From Cellulosimicrobium cellulans (GTDB lineage: Bacteria > Actinomycetota > Actinomycetes > Actinomycetales > Cellulomonadaceae), in NCBI RefSeq assembly GCF_016907755.1, contig NZ_JAFBCN010000001.1, positions 1,674,001 to 1,738,000 of the forward strand: a stretch of DNA of 64,000 bases. Reading direction: 5' to 3'. Made by a program: the position numbers and the translations under genes. Below, one piece after another: positions 52,768-62,377 of the stretch. The notes beneath the pieces were generated by a model. That model searched no databases. It had not been told where the DNA came from and saw only the letters and a program-made list of their open reading frames with translations. Each line of letters begins with the position of its first letter. Position 1 is the first letter of the stretch.

Positions 52768-54411
52768 ATGACGAGCTCATCCGGCACCCCCGGCACCGGA
52801 CCCGGCGAGGGCGCCGCGCTGGACGGCCTGATCGACCCCGAGAACCCCGCGGCGACGTACGTGCTCGAGCCCGACGTCGTCGCACCGCTCGCGCAGCGCG
52901 TCGTCACCGGCAACGAGGCGGGCATGCACCGCTCCGTCCTGCCCTTCACGGGCGCTCCGCTCGCCGCGTTCCCGGTGTCCTCCGTCGCGGACGTCGCGCG
53001 GGCGGTCGAGCGGGCCCGGGCCGCGCAGCCGGCCTGGGCGGCGCTCCCCGTCCGGGAGCGCGCGGCCGTGCTGCGCCGGTTCGGCGAGCTCGTCCTCGCG
53101 CGCCAGTCCGACGGCCTCGACCTGATCCAGATGGAGTCCGGCAAGTCGCGCCGCAGCGCGTTCGAGGAGGTCGCGGACGTCGCGATCCTCACGCGCCACT
53201 ACGCCCAGCGGGGTCCCCGCTATCTCGCCGACCGCCGGGCGCCGGGCATGCTGCCCGTGCTGACGGGTACCCGCGTGCACCGTCGCCCGGTGGGGGTCGT
53301 CGGCGTGATCGCGCCCTGGAACTACCCGCTGACGCTCGCGTTCGCGGAGGCCGTGCCGGCGCTCGTGGCGGGGAACGCCGTCGTGCTCAAGCCGGACCCG
53401 CAGACGACGCTCAGCGCGTTGTGGGGCGCCGAGCTGCTCGAGGAGGCGGGGCTGCCCGCCGACCTGTTCCTCGTCGTCGCGGGCGGCGGGGACGTCGGCG
53501 CCGCGGTGACCGACCACGTGGACCACATCGCGTTCACCGGCTCGACGGCCACCGGCCGCAAGGTCGCCGCGCGAGCGGGGGAGCGACTCATCGGCGCGAC
53601 CCTCGAGCTCGGCGGCAAGAACCCGCTGTACGTCGCGGCCGACGCCGACGTGCGCGCCGCCGCGCGCGGTGCGGTCCGCGCGTGCTTCTCCAACTCGGGC
53701 CAGCTCTGCGTCTCGATCGAGCGGCTCGTGCTGCACGAGGACGTCGCCGACGCGTTCCTCGACGAGTTCGTGCCCCTCGTCCGCGAGATGCGCCTCGGCG
53801 CCGGGCTCGACTACTCCGCCGACATGGGGTCGCTCACGTCGCAGGCGCAGCTCGACCGTGTCGTCGCGCACGTCGAGGACGCCATCGCGCGCGGGGCGCG
53901 CGTCCTGGCGGGCGGCGTGCACCGCGCGGACATCGGTCCGTGGTTCTACGCGCCCACCGTGCTGGACGACGTGCCCGACGACGCCGCGTGCGCCCGCGAG
54001 GAGACGTTCGGCCCGGTCGTGTCCGTGCGCCGGGTCGCGAGCGACGACGAGGCCGTGCGGGTCATGAACGACTCCGAGTTCGGGCTCAACGCGAGCGTGT
54101 GGACGCGCGACGTCGCGCGGGGCCGTCGCATCGCGGCGCGCGTGGAGGCGGGGACCGTCAACGTCAACGACGGGTACTCCGCCGCGTGGGGCTCCGTCGG
54201 TGCGCCGATGGGCGGGTTCAAGGCGTCCGGCCTCGGGCGTCGGCACGGCCGCGAGGGGATCGAGGCGCTCACGGAGGCGCAGACGATCTCCGTGCAGCGC
54301 GGCGCCAACCAGGGCCTCACGCTCGACACGCTCTACGCGATCGGCGGCGAGCTCCCCAGCAAGGTGCTGACGTCCGCGCTCGACGTCATGCGTCGACTGC
54401 GGCTGCCCTGA
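52768..54411 (+). CDS. Succinic-semialdehyde-type aldehyde dehydrogenase
   Basis: The 547-residue NAD(P)-dependent enzyme resembles the GabD2 group. It shows VVGVIAPWNYPLTLAFAEAV, Glu280 in ATLELGGKN, Cys314 in NSGQLCVSIERL and EETFGPVVSV. Both catalytic residues are present. A ~35-residue low-complexity N-terminus precedes the fold. Exact aldehyde specificity is unproven; no GABA transaminase is nearby. Its own -10 lies six bases before the ATG. It is convergent with the ydcF-like gene. Confidence 0.9.
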   Translation: MTSSSGTPGTGPGEGAALDGLIDPENPAATYVLEPDVVAPLAQRVVTGNEAGMHRSVLPFTGAPLAAFPVSSVADVARAVERARAAQPAWAALPVRERAAVLRRFGELVLARQSDGLDLIQMESGKSRRSAFEEVADVAILTRHYAQRGPRYLADRRAPGMLPVLTGTRVHRRPVGVVGVIAPWNYPLTLAFAEAVPALVAGNAVVLKPDPQTTLSALWGAELLEEAGLPADLFLVVAGGGDVGAAVTDHVDHIAFTGSTATGRKVAARAGERLIGATLELGGKNPLYVAADADVRAAARGAVRACFSNSGQLCVSIERLVLHEDVADAFLDEFVPLVREMRLGAGLDYSADMGSLTSQAQLDRVVAHVEDAIARGARVLAGGVHRADIGPWFYAPTVLDDVPDDAACAREETFGPVVSVRRVASDDEAVRVMNDSEFGLNASVWTRDVARGRRIAARVEAGTVNVNDGYSAAWGSVGAPMGGFKASGLGRRHGREGIEALTEAQTISVQRGANQGLTLDTLYAIGGELPSKVLTSALDVMRRLRLP

Positions 54412-54432
54412 CCCGGGGCCCGACCCCCGGGT
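54411..54432. terminator. Hairpin between aldehyde dehydrogenase and YdcF genes
   Basis: An 8-bp perfect stem (54411-54418 with 54425-54432) and a 6-base loop start at the last base of the dehydrogenase stop codon. The flanking genes are convergent. Confidence 0.65.
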
Positions 54433-54454
54433 GGGACGGGCGCGTGCGCGTCCT

Positions 54455-55180
<726 letters not shown>

Positions 55181-55186
55181 GGCCCG

Positions 55187-55192
55187 ACCCTA
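55187..55192 (-). promoter_or_regulatory. Leaderless -10 box of the YdcF-like gene
   Basis: On the minus strand TAGGGT precedes the GTG at 55180 by six bases, supporting that start. Confidence 0.5.
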
Positions 55193-55294
55193 GCGCCCGA
55201 GCACGAGGTGGTGACCCGCCGAGCATGGGGTCGTGGTCCGCCCGGCGGTCGGGGACGGGCGACAACCCCCTGTTCGGCGTGGGGGGCGGTCGAG

Positions 55295-56275
55295 TCAGGC
55301 GGGGGCGTCCAGGGCGGCGAGCTCGGCGCTGAGGTTGTCGCGGGCCTGCTCCTCCCACCGCTCGACGCCCTGGGGGGTGCGGAACAGGGCACCGCCACCG
55401 AGCAGGCCGCGGAGGACGGCGGCGCGACCGGTGCGGAAGGCGTCGTCGGGCACGGAGGCGTACTCGGCGCGGACCTGCCGGACGTACCGCGCGTAGCGGT
55501 CCGGCGCGGAGCCGAGGATCGCGAGGTCGGCGTCGGACACGAGCGCCCCCGGCCCGTCCCCCGCCGCGGGGGAGTGGTCCGTCGTCACGAGCACGAGCCG
55601 CACGACCTCGTCGACGGCCGCGGTGCCGAGGTGGCCCGCGAGCCGGGCACGCGCCAGGTCGGCGGAGCGTTCCTCGTCGCGTCCCGCCTCGCCGTCGTGC
55701 ACGGCGTCGTGGAACCACAGCGCGAGCTGGGTCACCGCGGCTTCGCTCGCCGCGCCGCCCGGCACTCCGCTCGTCGCCGCGACGTCCGACGTCGCGTCGA
55801 CGGACTCGCGCCCTGGCCGGCTCGCGCCGTCGGGCACCCCGGGCGGACGCCCCTCCAGGAGCGCCAGCGAATCGAGCGCGTGCACCAGGTGCTCGGGGCC
55901 GTGATAGACGCGGTGCGGCTCGTGCCAGCGTTCGACGAGGTCCACGCCGACGTCCCGGGCGCCGGGCAGCAGCGCGTCCCAGCGGGCGAGCAGCGCGTCG
56001 GCCTTCGCCGCGCGCCGCGCCCGGCCCGGGACGCGCAGCCCGGACGACCCGAGCCGTCGGGCGAGCTCGCGCCCACCGACGGGGACGGCGCCCGCCGCCA
56101 CGGCGACGTCGTACCGCTCGGCGGCGACGTCGTAGTGGTCGAGGTCGAACGCTCGCCGGCTCACGCCGATCGAGGCCGCGAAGGCGTGCAGCTCCGCCAG
56201 GGAGGCGTCCGACACGAGATGGCTGAACAGCGTCCCGTGCGCGGGCCACGCGGGCGGGTCGATGAGGACGGTCAC
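55295..56275 (-). CDS. DUF4031 domain fused to an HD-type phosphohydrolase
   Basis: The 326-residue protein begins with a complete DUF4031 domain (about 1-85; HGTLFSHLVSDASLAELHAF, DLDHYDVAAERYDVAVAAGA). A predicted metal-dependent HD-superfamily domain follows (about 95-320), with HRVYHGPEHLVHAL, LALWFHDAVHD supplying the HD pair, and VLVTTDHSP. DUF4031 is usually a small separate protein, so this fusion suggests the two act together, but neither has a known substrate. GTG at 56275 lies 16 bases after the ackA stop, so it may be the last gene of the xfp-pta-ackA transcript. Confidence 0.82.
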   Translation of the reverse strand: MTVLIDPPAWPAHGTLFSHLVSDASLAELHAFAASIGVSRRAFDLDHYDVAAERYDVAVAAGAVPVGGRELARRLGSSGLRVPGRARRAAKADALLARWDALLPGARDVGVDLVERWHEPHRVYHGPEHLVHALDSLALLEGRPPGVPDGASRPGRESVDATSDVAATSGVPGGAASEAAVTQLALWFHDAVHDGEAGRDEERSADLARARLAGHLGTAAVDEVVRLVLVTTDHSPAAGDGPGALVSDADLAILGSAPDRYARYVRQVRAEYASVPDDAFRTGRAAVLRGLLGGGALFRTPQGVERWEEQARDNLSAELAALDAPA

Positions 56276-56291
56276 CGACCGAGCATCCCAC

Positions 56292-57551
56292 CTACCAGGC
56301 GCGCGACGCCGCCTCGACGACCTCGACGGACTGGCGCGCGATCGCGAGCTCCTCCATCGTCGGCACGACCATGACGAGCGTGCTCGTCCAGTCGGGCGAG
56401 ATGACGCGGGGCTCGCCGGAGCGCACGGCGTTGCGCTCCGGGTCGACGGCGAGGCCGAGCGGCTCGAGGCCCTCGACGACGGCGGCGCGCACGTCGGTGT
56501 CGTTCTCGCCGACGCCGGCGGTGAACGCGACGACGTCGACCCGGCCGAGCACGGCGGTGTAGGCGCCGACGTACTTGCGCAGGCGGTGGATGTAGACGTC
56601 GAAGGCGCGGCGCGCGTCCTCGTCGCCGGCGTCGATGAGGCGGCGCAGCTCGCGGAAGTCGTTGACCCCGGACAGGCCCTTGACCCCCGAGCGCTTGTTG
56701 AACAGGACGTCGATCTCGTCGATGCTCATGCCCGCGTTGCGCGCGAGGTGGAACACGACGGCCGCGTCGATGTCGCCCGTGCGGGTGCCCATGACGAGGC
56801 CCTCGAGCGGGGTCATGCCCATCGACGTGTCGACCGCGACGCCACCGCGCACGGCCGACGCGGACGCGCCGTTGCCGAGGTGCAGCACGATCGTGTTGAG
56901 GCCTTCGATCCGGCGGCCCAGCACGCGCGCGACCTTCCCCGACACGTACTGGTGGCTGGTGCCGTGGAAGCCGTACCGGCGCACGCCGTGCGCCTGCGCG
57001 ACCTCCCGGTCCAGCGCGTACGTGGACGCGGCGTCGGGGAGCGTGGAGAAGAACGCCGTGTCGAACACGGCGACGTGCGGCACGTCGGGCAGCAGCTCGC
57101 GCGCGACCTCGATGCCCTTGACGTTCGGCGGGTTGTGCAAGGGAGCCAGCGGCGAGAGCTCGGAGATCTGGCGGACGACCTCGTCGTCCACGAGGACGGG
57201 CGCGGAGAAGACGGCGCCGCCGTGCACCACGCGGTGGCCCACCGCGTACACGTCCGCGTCGGCGAGCGTCGGCCCCACCTCGTCGAACAGGCTGAGCGCG
57301 ATGCGCAGGGCGACGCCGTGGTCGGCGACCGGCTCCTCGCGCGTCGTCGTGTTCCCCGCGAACCGGTGCTTGATGATGCCGGTGTCCTCGCCGATGCGCT
57401 CGATCGTGCCCGCGGCGATCGCCTCCCCGCCGACGGGGTTGACGAGCTGGTACTTGAGCGAGGACGACCCCGAGTTCATGACGAGCACGGACCCGTGCGC
57501 CCCGTAGGCGCTGTAGGGGTTGGGGCGCTCGCCCTCGGGCAGGATCGTCAT
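56292..57551 (-). CDS. ackA: Acetate kinase
   Basis: AckA converts acetyl phosphate and ADP to acetate and ATP. The 419-residue ASKHA enzyme shows [44 protein letters not shown] and [12 protein letters not shown] with [19 protein letters not shown] in part. ATG at 57551 overlaps the pta stop (ATGA). It is the third gene of the xfp-pta-ackA cluster and would consume acetyl phosphate from both Xfp and Pta. Confidence 0.98.
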   Translation of the reverse strand: MTILPEGERPNPYSAYGAHGSVLVMNSGSSSLKYQLVNPVGGEAIAAGTIERIGEDTGIIKHRFAGNTTTREEPVADHGVALRIALSLFDEVGPTLADADVYAVGHRVVHGGAVFSAPVLVDDEVVRQISELSPLAPLHNPPNVKGIEVARELLPDVPHVAVFDTAFFSTLPDAASTYALDREVAQAHGVRRYGFHGTSHQYVSGKVARVLGRRIEGLNTIVLHLGNGASASAVRGGVAVDTSMGMTPLEGLVMGTRTGDIDAAVVFHLARNAGMSIDEIDVLFNKRSGVKGLSGVNDFRELRRLIDAGDEDARRAFDVYIHRLRKYVGAYTAVLGRVDVVAFTAGVGENDTDVRAAVVEGLEPLGLAVDPERNAVRSGEPRVISPDWTSTLVMVVPTMEELAIARQSVEVVEAASRAW

Positions 57552-59740
57552 GAGGTGGCTCCTCGGGAGTCAGGACCGGAGTCAGGGACGGCGTCGGCCG
57601 GGGCCTGCGCCTGGATCGCGGTGATGGCGACGGTGTTGACGATGTCCTGCACGAGCGCGCCGCGCGAGAGGTCGTTCACCGGCTTGTTGAGCCCCTGGAG
57701 GACCGGGCCGACCGCGACGGCGCCCGCGGAGCGCTGCACGGCCTTGTAGGTGTTGTTGCCCGTGTTGAGGTCCGGGAAGATGAACACGGTCGCGCGGCCC
57801 GCGACGTCCGAGCCGGGCATCTTCGACGCCGCGACGGACGCGTCCACGGCGGCGTCGTACTGGATGGGGCCCTCGACGAACAGGTCCGGGCGGCGCTCGC
57901 GGACGAGCTCCGTGCCCCGGCGGACCTTGTCGACGTCGGCGCCCGACCCCGACTCGCCGGTCGAGTACGACAGCATCGCGACACGCTGGTCGACGCCGAA
58001 CTGCTGCGCCGTCGCCGCGGAGGAGATCGCGATGTCCGCGAGCTGCTCGGCCGTCGGGTCCGGGATGACCGCGCAGTCGCCGTAGACGAGCACGCGGTCC
58101 TGCAGGCACATGAGGAACACCGACGACACCACGGACACGCCGGGCTGGGTCTTGATGATCTCGAACGACGGCTTGATCGTGTGCGCCGTCGTGTGCTTCG
58201 CGCCCGACACCATGCCGTCCGCGAGGCCGAGGTGGACCATCATCGTGCCGAAGTACGACACGTCCTGGACGCGCTCGCGCGCCTCCTCGAGCCGGACGCC
58301 CTTGTGGGCGCGGAGGCGGGCGTACTCCGTCGCGAAGCGCTCGACGAGCTCCGGGTCGTGCGGGCTGACGACGTGGGCCGCGTCGATGTCGAGGCCGAGC
58401 TCGGCCGCGCGGGCACGGACCTTCTGCTCCTCGCCGAGAATGGTCAGCTCGGCCACCTGACGGCCCAGCAGGGTCGACGCGGCGCGCAGGATGCGGTCGT
58501 CCTCGCCCTCCGGCAGCACGACGTGCTTGCGGTCCGCGCGGGCGCGCGAGAGCAGCTCGTACTCGAACATGAGCGGCGTGACGACCTCGGGCCGGGGCAC
58601 GTCGAGGCCCGCGAGCAGCGCCGCGCCGTCGACGCTCTGCTCGAAGAGCGCGAGCGCGGTGTCGACCTTGCGCTGCGACTCCTTGGTGACACGCCCCCGG
58701 GCGCTCGCGGCGGCGCTCGCCGAGCGGAACGTCCCGAGGTCGGTACGGATGATCGGCAGGCTCGGGTCGAGGTCCGCGACGAGGCGCGCCGTCGACTCGG
58801 GCGGGAAGAACCCGCCGTTGAGGATGACGCCCGCGAGGGACGGGAAGCCCGACGCCGAGTGCGCGGCGAGCAGGCCGATGAGGATGTCGACGCGGTCGCC
58901 GGGCGTGATGACGACCGCGCCGTCGGTCAGGCGGTCGAGCAGGTGCTCGAACGACATGGCGCCCACGAGCAGGTCCGTGGCCTCGCGGCCCAGGAGCTCC
59001 TCCTCGCCGAACGCGAGCGACCCGCCCACGGCCTCCATGAGCGCGCGGACGGTCGGGGCGTCGAGGAACGGGTCCTCGGGCACGGCCCAGCCGGGCAGGC
59101 GCGCGCCCGGGCCGGGCTCCGCCGTCGTGCCCGACGGCGCCGCCCCCGCGAGCGGCTCGCCGTCGGGGCCGAGCGCGCCGAGCAGCGCGCGCACCGCGTC
59201 GAGGTCGTCCGGCTGCACGCGGTTCGCGACGACGCCGATGGGCTGCGCGTGCTGGGAGCGCAGCTCGGCGACGCTCACCTCGATGAGGTTGCCGACGGCG
59301 TCGGGCGTGCGGCCCTTGCCGGAGACGACGAGGAGGACCGGCGCGCCGAGGTTCGCCGCGACGCGCGCGTTGAACGACAGCTCGGTCGGGCCTGCGACGT
59401 CGGTGTAGTCCGTCCCGACGACCACCACGAAGTCGCACTGCCGTGCGACCTCGTGGTAGCGGGCCACGATCTGCGAGAGCGCGGCCTCCGGGTCGGCGTG
59501 GACGTCCTCGTACGTGACGCCGATCGCCTGCTCGGCCGTGACGTCCACGCCGTCGTGCGCGAGCAGGAGCTCGAGCACGTAGTCCTGCACGTCCGGGCCC
59601 ACGGCCCGGGTGACCGGCCGGAAGACCCCGACCCGCTGGACCTTGCGGACCAGCAGGTCGAGGACCCCCAGCGCGATCGTGGACTTGCCAGTCTCGCCCT
59701 CGGGCGAGGTGATGTAGATGCTGCGAGCGGTGTCGCTCAC
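57548..59740 (-). CDS. pta: Phosphate acetyltransferase
   Basis: Pta interconverts acetyl-CoA and acetyl phosphate. The 730-residue long form has an N-terminal P-loop BioD-like domain ([14 protein letters not shown], about 1-200), a central DRTGG domain (about 245-390) and the C-terminal PTA_PTB catalytic domain (about 410-715; [44 protein letters not shown]). An Ala/Pro/Gly linker lies near 190-215. GTG at 59740 overlaps the xfp stop, and its own stop overlaps ackA. Confidence 0.97.
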   Translation of the reverse strand: MSDTARSIYITSPEGETGKSTIALGVLDLLVRKVQRVGVFRPVTRAVGPDVQDYVLELLLAHDGVDVTAEQAIGVTYEDVHADPEAALSQIVARYHEVARQCDFVVVVGTDYTDVAGPTELSFNARVAANLGAPVLLVVSGKGRTPDAVGNLIEVSVAELRSQHAQPIGVVANRVQPDDLDAVRALLGALGPDGEPLAGAAPSGTTAEPGPGARLPGWAVPEDPFLDAPTVRALMEAVGGSLAFGEEELLGREATDLLVGAMSFEHLLDRLTDGAVVITPGDRVDILIGLLAAHSASGFPSLAGVILNGGFFPPESTARLVADLDPSLPIIRTDLGTFRSASAAASARGRVTKESQRKVDTALALFEQSVDGAALLAGLDVPRPEVVTPLMFEYELLSRARADRKHVVLPEGEDDRILRAASTLLGRQVAELTILGEEQKVRARAAELGLDIDAAHVVSPHDPELVERFATEYARLRAHKGVRLEEARERVQDVSYFGTMMVHLGLADGMVSGAKHTTAHTIKPSFEIIKTQPGVSVVSSVFLMCLQDRVLVYGDCAVIPDPTAEQLADIAISSAATAQQFGVDQRVAMLSYSTGESGSGADVDKVRRGTELVRERRPDLFVEGPIQYDAAVDASVAASKMPGSDVAGRATVFIFPDLNTGNNTYKAVQRSAGAVAVGPVLQGLNKPVNDLSRGALVQDIVNTVAITAIQAQAPADAVPDSGPDSRGATS

Positions 59741-62235
59741 TCGTTGTCTCCTCCGGTGTCCTGCACGGCGCGCGCGCCGTCGTACTGCGGGCCGCCCTCG
59801 CCCGTCGCCGTGTCGCCGGCGTCCGGCCACACCCAGTCGCGCACCTCGGGGATGTCCTCCCCGTGCTCGCGCGTGTACTGGCGGGCCGTCAGCCGCGCGT
59901 CGACCATCTCCTGGCGCAGACCCGCGTAGGTCGAGCGCAGGGACGGCACGCGGTCGATGACGTCGATGACGAGGTGGAAGCGGTCGATGTCGTTGAGCAT
60001 CGCCATGTCGAACGGCGTGGTGGTGGTGCCCTCCTCCTTGTACCCGCGCACGTGGATGTTGCCGTGGTTCGTGCGGCGGTACGTGAGGCGGTGGATCAGC
60101 CACGGGTACCCGTGGTAGTTGAAGATGACCGGTCGGTCCGTGGTGAACAGCGTGTCGAAGTCCTTGTCCGACAGGCCGTGCGGGTGCTCCTTCTCGTCCT
60201 GGAGCCGCATGAGGTCCACGACGTTGACGACCCGGACCTTGAGGTCGGGGACGCGGCGGCGCAGGATGTCCGCCGCGGCGAGCACCTCGAGCGTCGGCAC
60301 GTCGCCCGCGGCGCCCAGGACGACGTCCGGGTCCTCGCCCTCGACCTCGGTGCCGGCCCACTCCCAGATGCCGAGCCCTCGCGTGCAGTGCGCGATCGCT
60401 TGCTCCATGGACAGGAACTGCGGCGCCGGCTGCTTGCCCGCCACGACGACGTTCACGTACTGGCGCGAGCGCAGGCAGTGGTCGTAGGTCGAGAGCAGGG
60501 TGTTGGCGTCCGGCGGCAGGTACACCCGGACGATCTCCGCCTTCTTGTTCACCACGTGGTCGATGAAGCCCGGGTCCTGGTGGCTGAAGCCGTTGTGGTC
60601 CTGGCGCCACACGTGGCTCGACAGCAGGTAGTTGAGGCTCGCGACCGGTCGCCGCCACGGGATGTGGTTGGTGACCTTGAGCCACTTCGCGTGCTGGTTG
60701 AACATCGAGTCGACGATGTGGATGAAGGCCTCGTAGCTCGTGAACAGGCCGTGGCGCCCCGTGAGCAGGTAGCCCTCGAGCCAGCCCTGGCACTGGTGCT
60801 CCGAGAGCATCTCCATGACTCGGCCCGCGCGGGCGAGGTGCTCGTCGACGTCGGGACCGAAGAAGTCGGCGTTCCACTGCTTGTCCGTGACCTCGTAGAC
60901 CGCCTGGAGGCGGTTCGACGCCGTCTCGTCCGGGCCGAAGATCCGGAAGTTGTCCGGGTTCAGGCGCACGACGTCGGTCAGCCACTCGCCGAGCACGCGC
61001 GTCGCCTCCGCGACGTTGCCGCCCGGGCCCGAGACGTCGACGGCGTAGTCGCGGAAGTCGGGCAGGCGCAGGTCCTTGAGCAGCAGCCCGCCGTTGGCGT
61101 GCGGGTTGTCGCTCATGCGCAGCGTCCCCTCGGGGGCGAGCGCGGCGATGTCGTCCTGCAGACGGCCGTCCTCGTCGAACAGCTCGTCCGCGCGGTACGA
61201 CTCGAGCCAGCCGCGCAGCACGTCGAGGTGCTCCGGGGTGTCCCGCGCGCTCGCGAGCGGCACCTGGTGCGCGCGCCACGAGTCCTCGGTCTTCTTCCCG
61301 TCGATGACGGGCGGGCAGGTCCAGCCCTTGGGCGTGCGGAAGACGATCATGGGCCACGCGGGACGCTCGTCGTTGCCCGCCGCGGCGTCGGCCTTGATCT
61401 GCGCGATGTGGTTGAGCACCTCGTCGAGGAGCCTCGCGAAGCGCTGGTGCACCTCGAAGTGGTCCTCGCCGTCGAACCCGCCCGTGAAGAAGTACGGGGT
61501 GTGGCCGTAGCCGATCATGAGGTCGCGCAGCTCGTCGTCGCTGATGCGCGCGAGCACCGTCGGGTTGGCGATCTTGTACCCGTTGAGGTGCAGGATCGGC
61601 AGCACGACGCCGTCGTTGCGCGCGTTGACGAACTTGTTGGAGTGCCAGCTCGTCGCGAGCGGGCCGGTCTCCGCCTCGCCGTCGCCGACGACCGCGGCGA
61701 CGAGCAGGTCGGGGTTGTCGAACGCGGCGCCGTACGCGTGGGAGAGCGCGTAGCCCAGCTCACCGCCCTCGTGGATCGACCCGGGGGTCTCCGGCGCGAC
61801 GTGGCTCGGGATGCCGCCCGGGAACGAGAACTGGCGGAACAGGCGGCGCAGGCCCTCGGTGTCCTGCGTGATGTCCGTGTACGTCTCGGAGTAGGTGCCC
61901 TCGAGGTACGCGTTCGCGACGAGGCCGGGGCCCCCGTGACCGGGGCCCGCGACGTAGATCGTCGACTGGCGGCGCTGCGCGATCGCGCGGTTGAGGTGCG
62001 CGTAGAGGAAGTTCAGGCCGGGGGTCGTGCCCCAGTGGCCCAGCAGGCGCGGCTTGACGTCCTCGCGGTCCAGCGGCGTGCGCAGCAGCGGGTTGTCCAG
62101 CAGGTAGATCTGGCCGACGGACAGGTAGTTCGCCGCACGCCACCACGCGTCGACACGACGCAGGGTGTCGTCGTCGAGCGGGGCGACCTCGGCGGGTCGC
62201 CAGGCGGTGGACTCGGTGACGGTGGTCGTGCTCAT
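59737..62235 (-). CDS. xfp: Phosphoketolase (xylulose-5-P/fructose-6-P)
   Basis: This ThDP enzyme cleaves xylulose-5-P (and often fructose-6-P) with phosphate to acetyl phosphate and a shorter sugar phosphate. The 832-residue length fits the family. Visible motifs are [20 protein letters not shown], ThDP-binding [20 protein letters not shown], and [14 protein letters not shown] with [13 protein letters not shown] at 62235 follows CAGGAG. It is the first gene of a tightly coupled xfp-pta-ackA operon, giving a glycolysis-bypassing route to acetate and ATP. Confidence 0.97.
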   Translation of the reverse strand: MSTTTVTESTAWRPAEVAPLDDDTLRRVDAWWRAANYLSVGQIYLLDNPLLRTPLDREDVKPRLLGHWGTTPGLNFLYAHLNRAIAQRRQSTIYVAGPGHGGPGLVANAYLEGTYSETYTDITQDTEGLRRLFRQFSFPGGIPSHVAPETPGSIHEGGELGYALSHAYGAAFDNPDLLVAAVVGDGEAETGPLATSWHSNKFVNARNDGVVLPILHLNGYKIANPTVLARISDDELRDLMIGYGHTPYFFTGGFDGEDHFEVHQRFARLLDEVLNHIAQIKADAAAGNDERPAWPMIVFRTPKGWTCPPVIDGKKTEDSWRAHQVPLASARDTPEHLDVLRGWLESYRADELFDEDGRLQDDIAALAPEGTLRMSDNPHANGGLLLKDLRLPDFRDYAVDVSGPGGNVAEATRVLGEWLTDVVRLNPDNFRIFGPDETASNRLQAVYEVTDKQWNADFFGPDVDEHLARAGRVMEMLSEHQCQGWLEGYLLTGRHGLFTSYEAFIHIVDSMFNQHAKWLKVTNHIPWRRPVASLNYLLSSHVWRQDHNGFSHQDPGFIDHVVNKKAEIVRVYLPPDANTLLSTYDHCLRSRQYVNVVVAGKQPAPQFLSMEQAIAHCTRGLGIWEWAGTEVEGEDPDVVLGAAGDVPTLEVLAAADILRRRVPDLKVRVVNVVDLMRLQDEKEHPHGLSDKDFDTLFTTDRPVIFNYHGYPWLIHRLTYRRTNHGNIHVRGYKEEGTTTTPFDMAMLNDIDRFHLVIDVIDRVPSLRSTYAGLRQEMVDARLTARQYTREHGEDIPEVRDWVWPDAGDTATGEGGPQYDGARAVQDTGGDNE

Positions 62236-62295
62236 CTCACGCTCCTGCAGGGGGAAGGGTTCGTGAACGACTACGGCTTCATACAACCGCATCGA

Positions 62296-62327
62296 CCGGG
62301 GCCCTGCACGGTCCGTGACGGCCCCGG
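62296..62327. promoter_or_regulatory. Hairpin upstream of xfp
   Basis: An 8-bp stem (62296-62303 with 62320-62327) encloses a small CACGG-T-CCGTG palindrome. It lies about 60 bases upstream of the xfp start. It could be a leader structure or operator for the operon. Confidence 0.4.
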
Positions 62328-62342
62328 GCGGTGTGACGTCCG

Positions 62343-62375
62343 CCCGGGACCGCAGAAAAGGTCCTAGGTCCCGGG
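62343..62375 (-). terminator. Hairpin after the cell-wall protein gene
   Basis: A 9-bp perfect stem (62343-62351 with 62367-62375) lies just past the stop of the minus-strand surface-protein gene, with TTTTC in the loop on that strand. It separates that gene from xfp. Confidence 0.6.
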
Positions 62376-62377
62376 AC

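Noticed and set aside
59741-61357. An open frame extending upstream from pta
   Set aside because: It lies within xfp in another frame; GTG 59740 overlapping the xfp stop gives the conserved Pta N-terminus.
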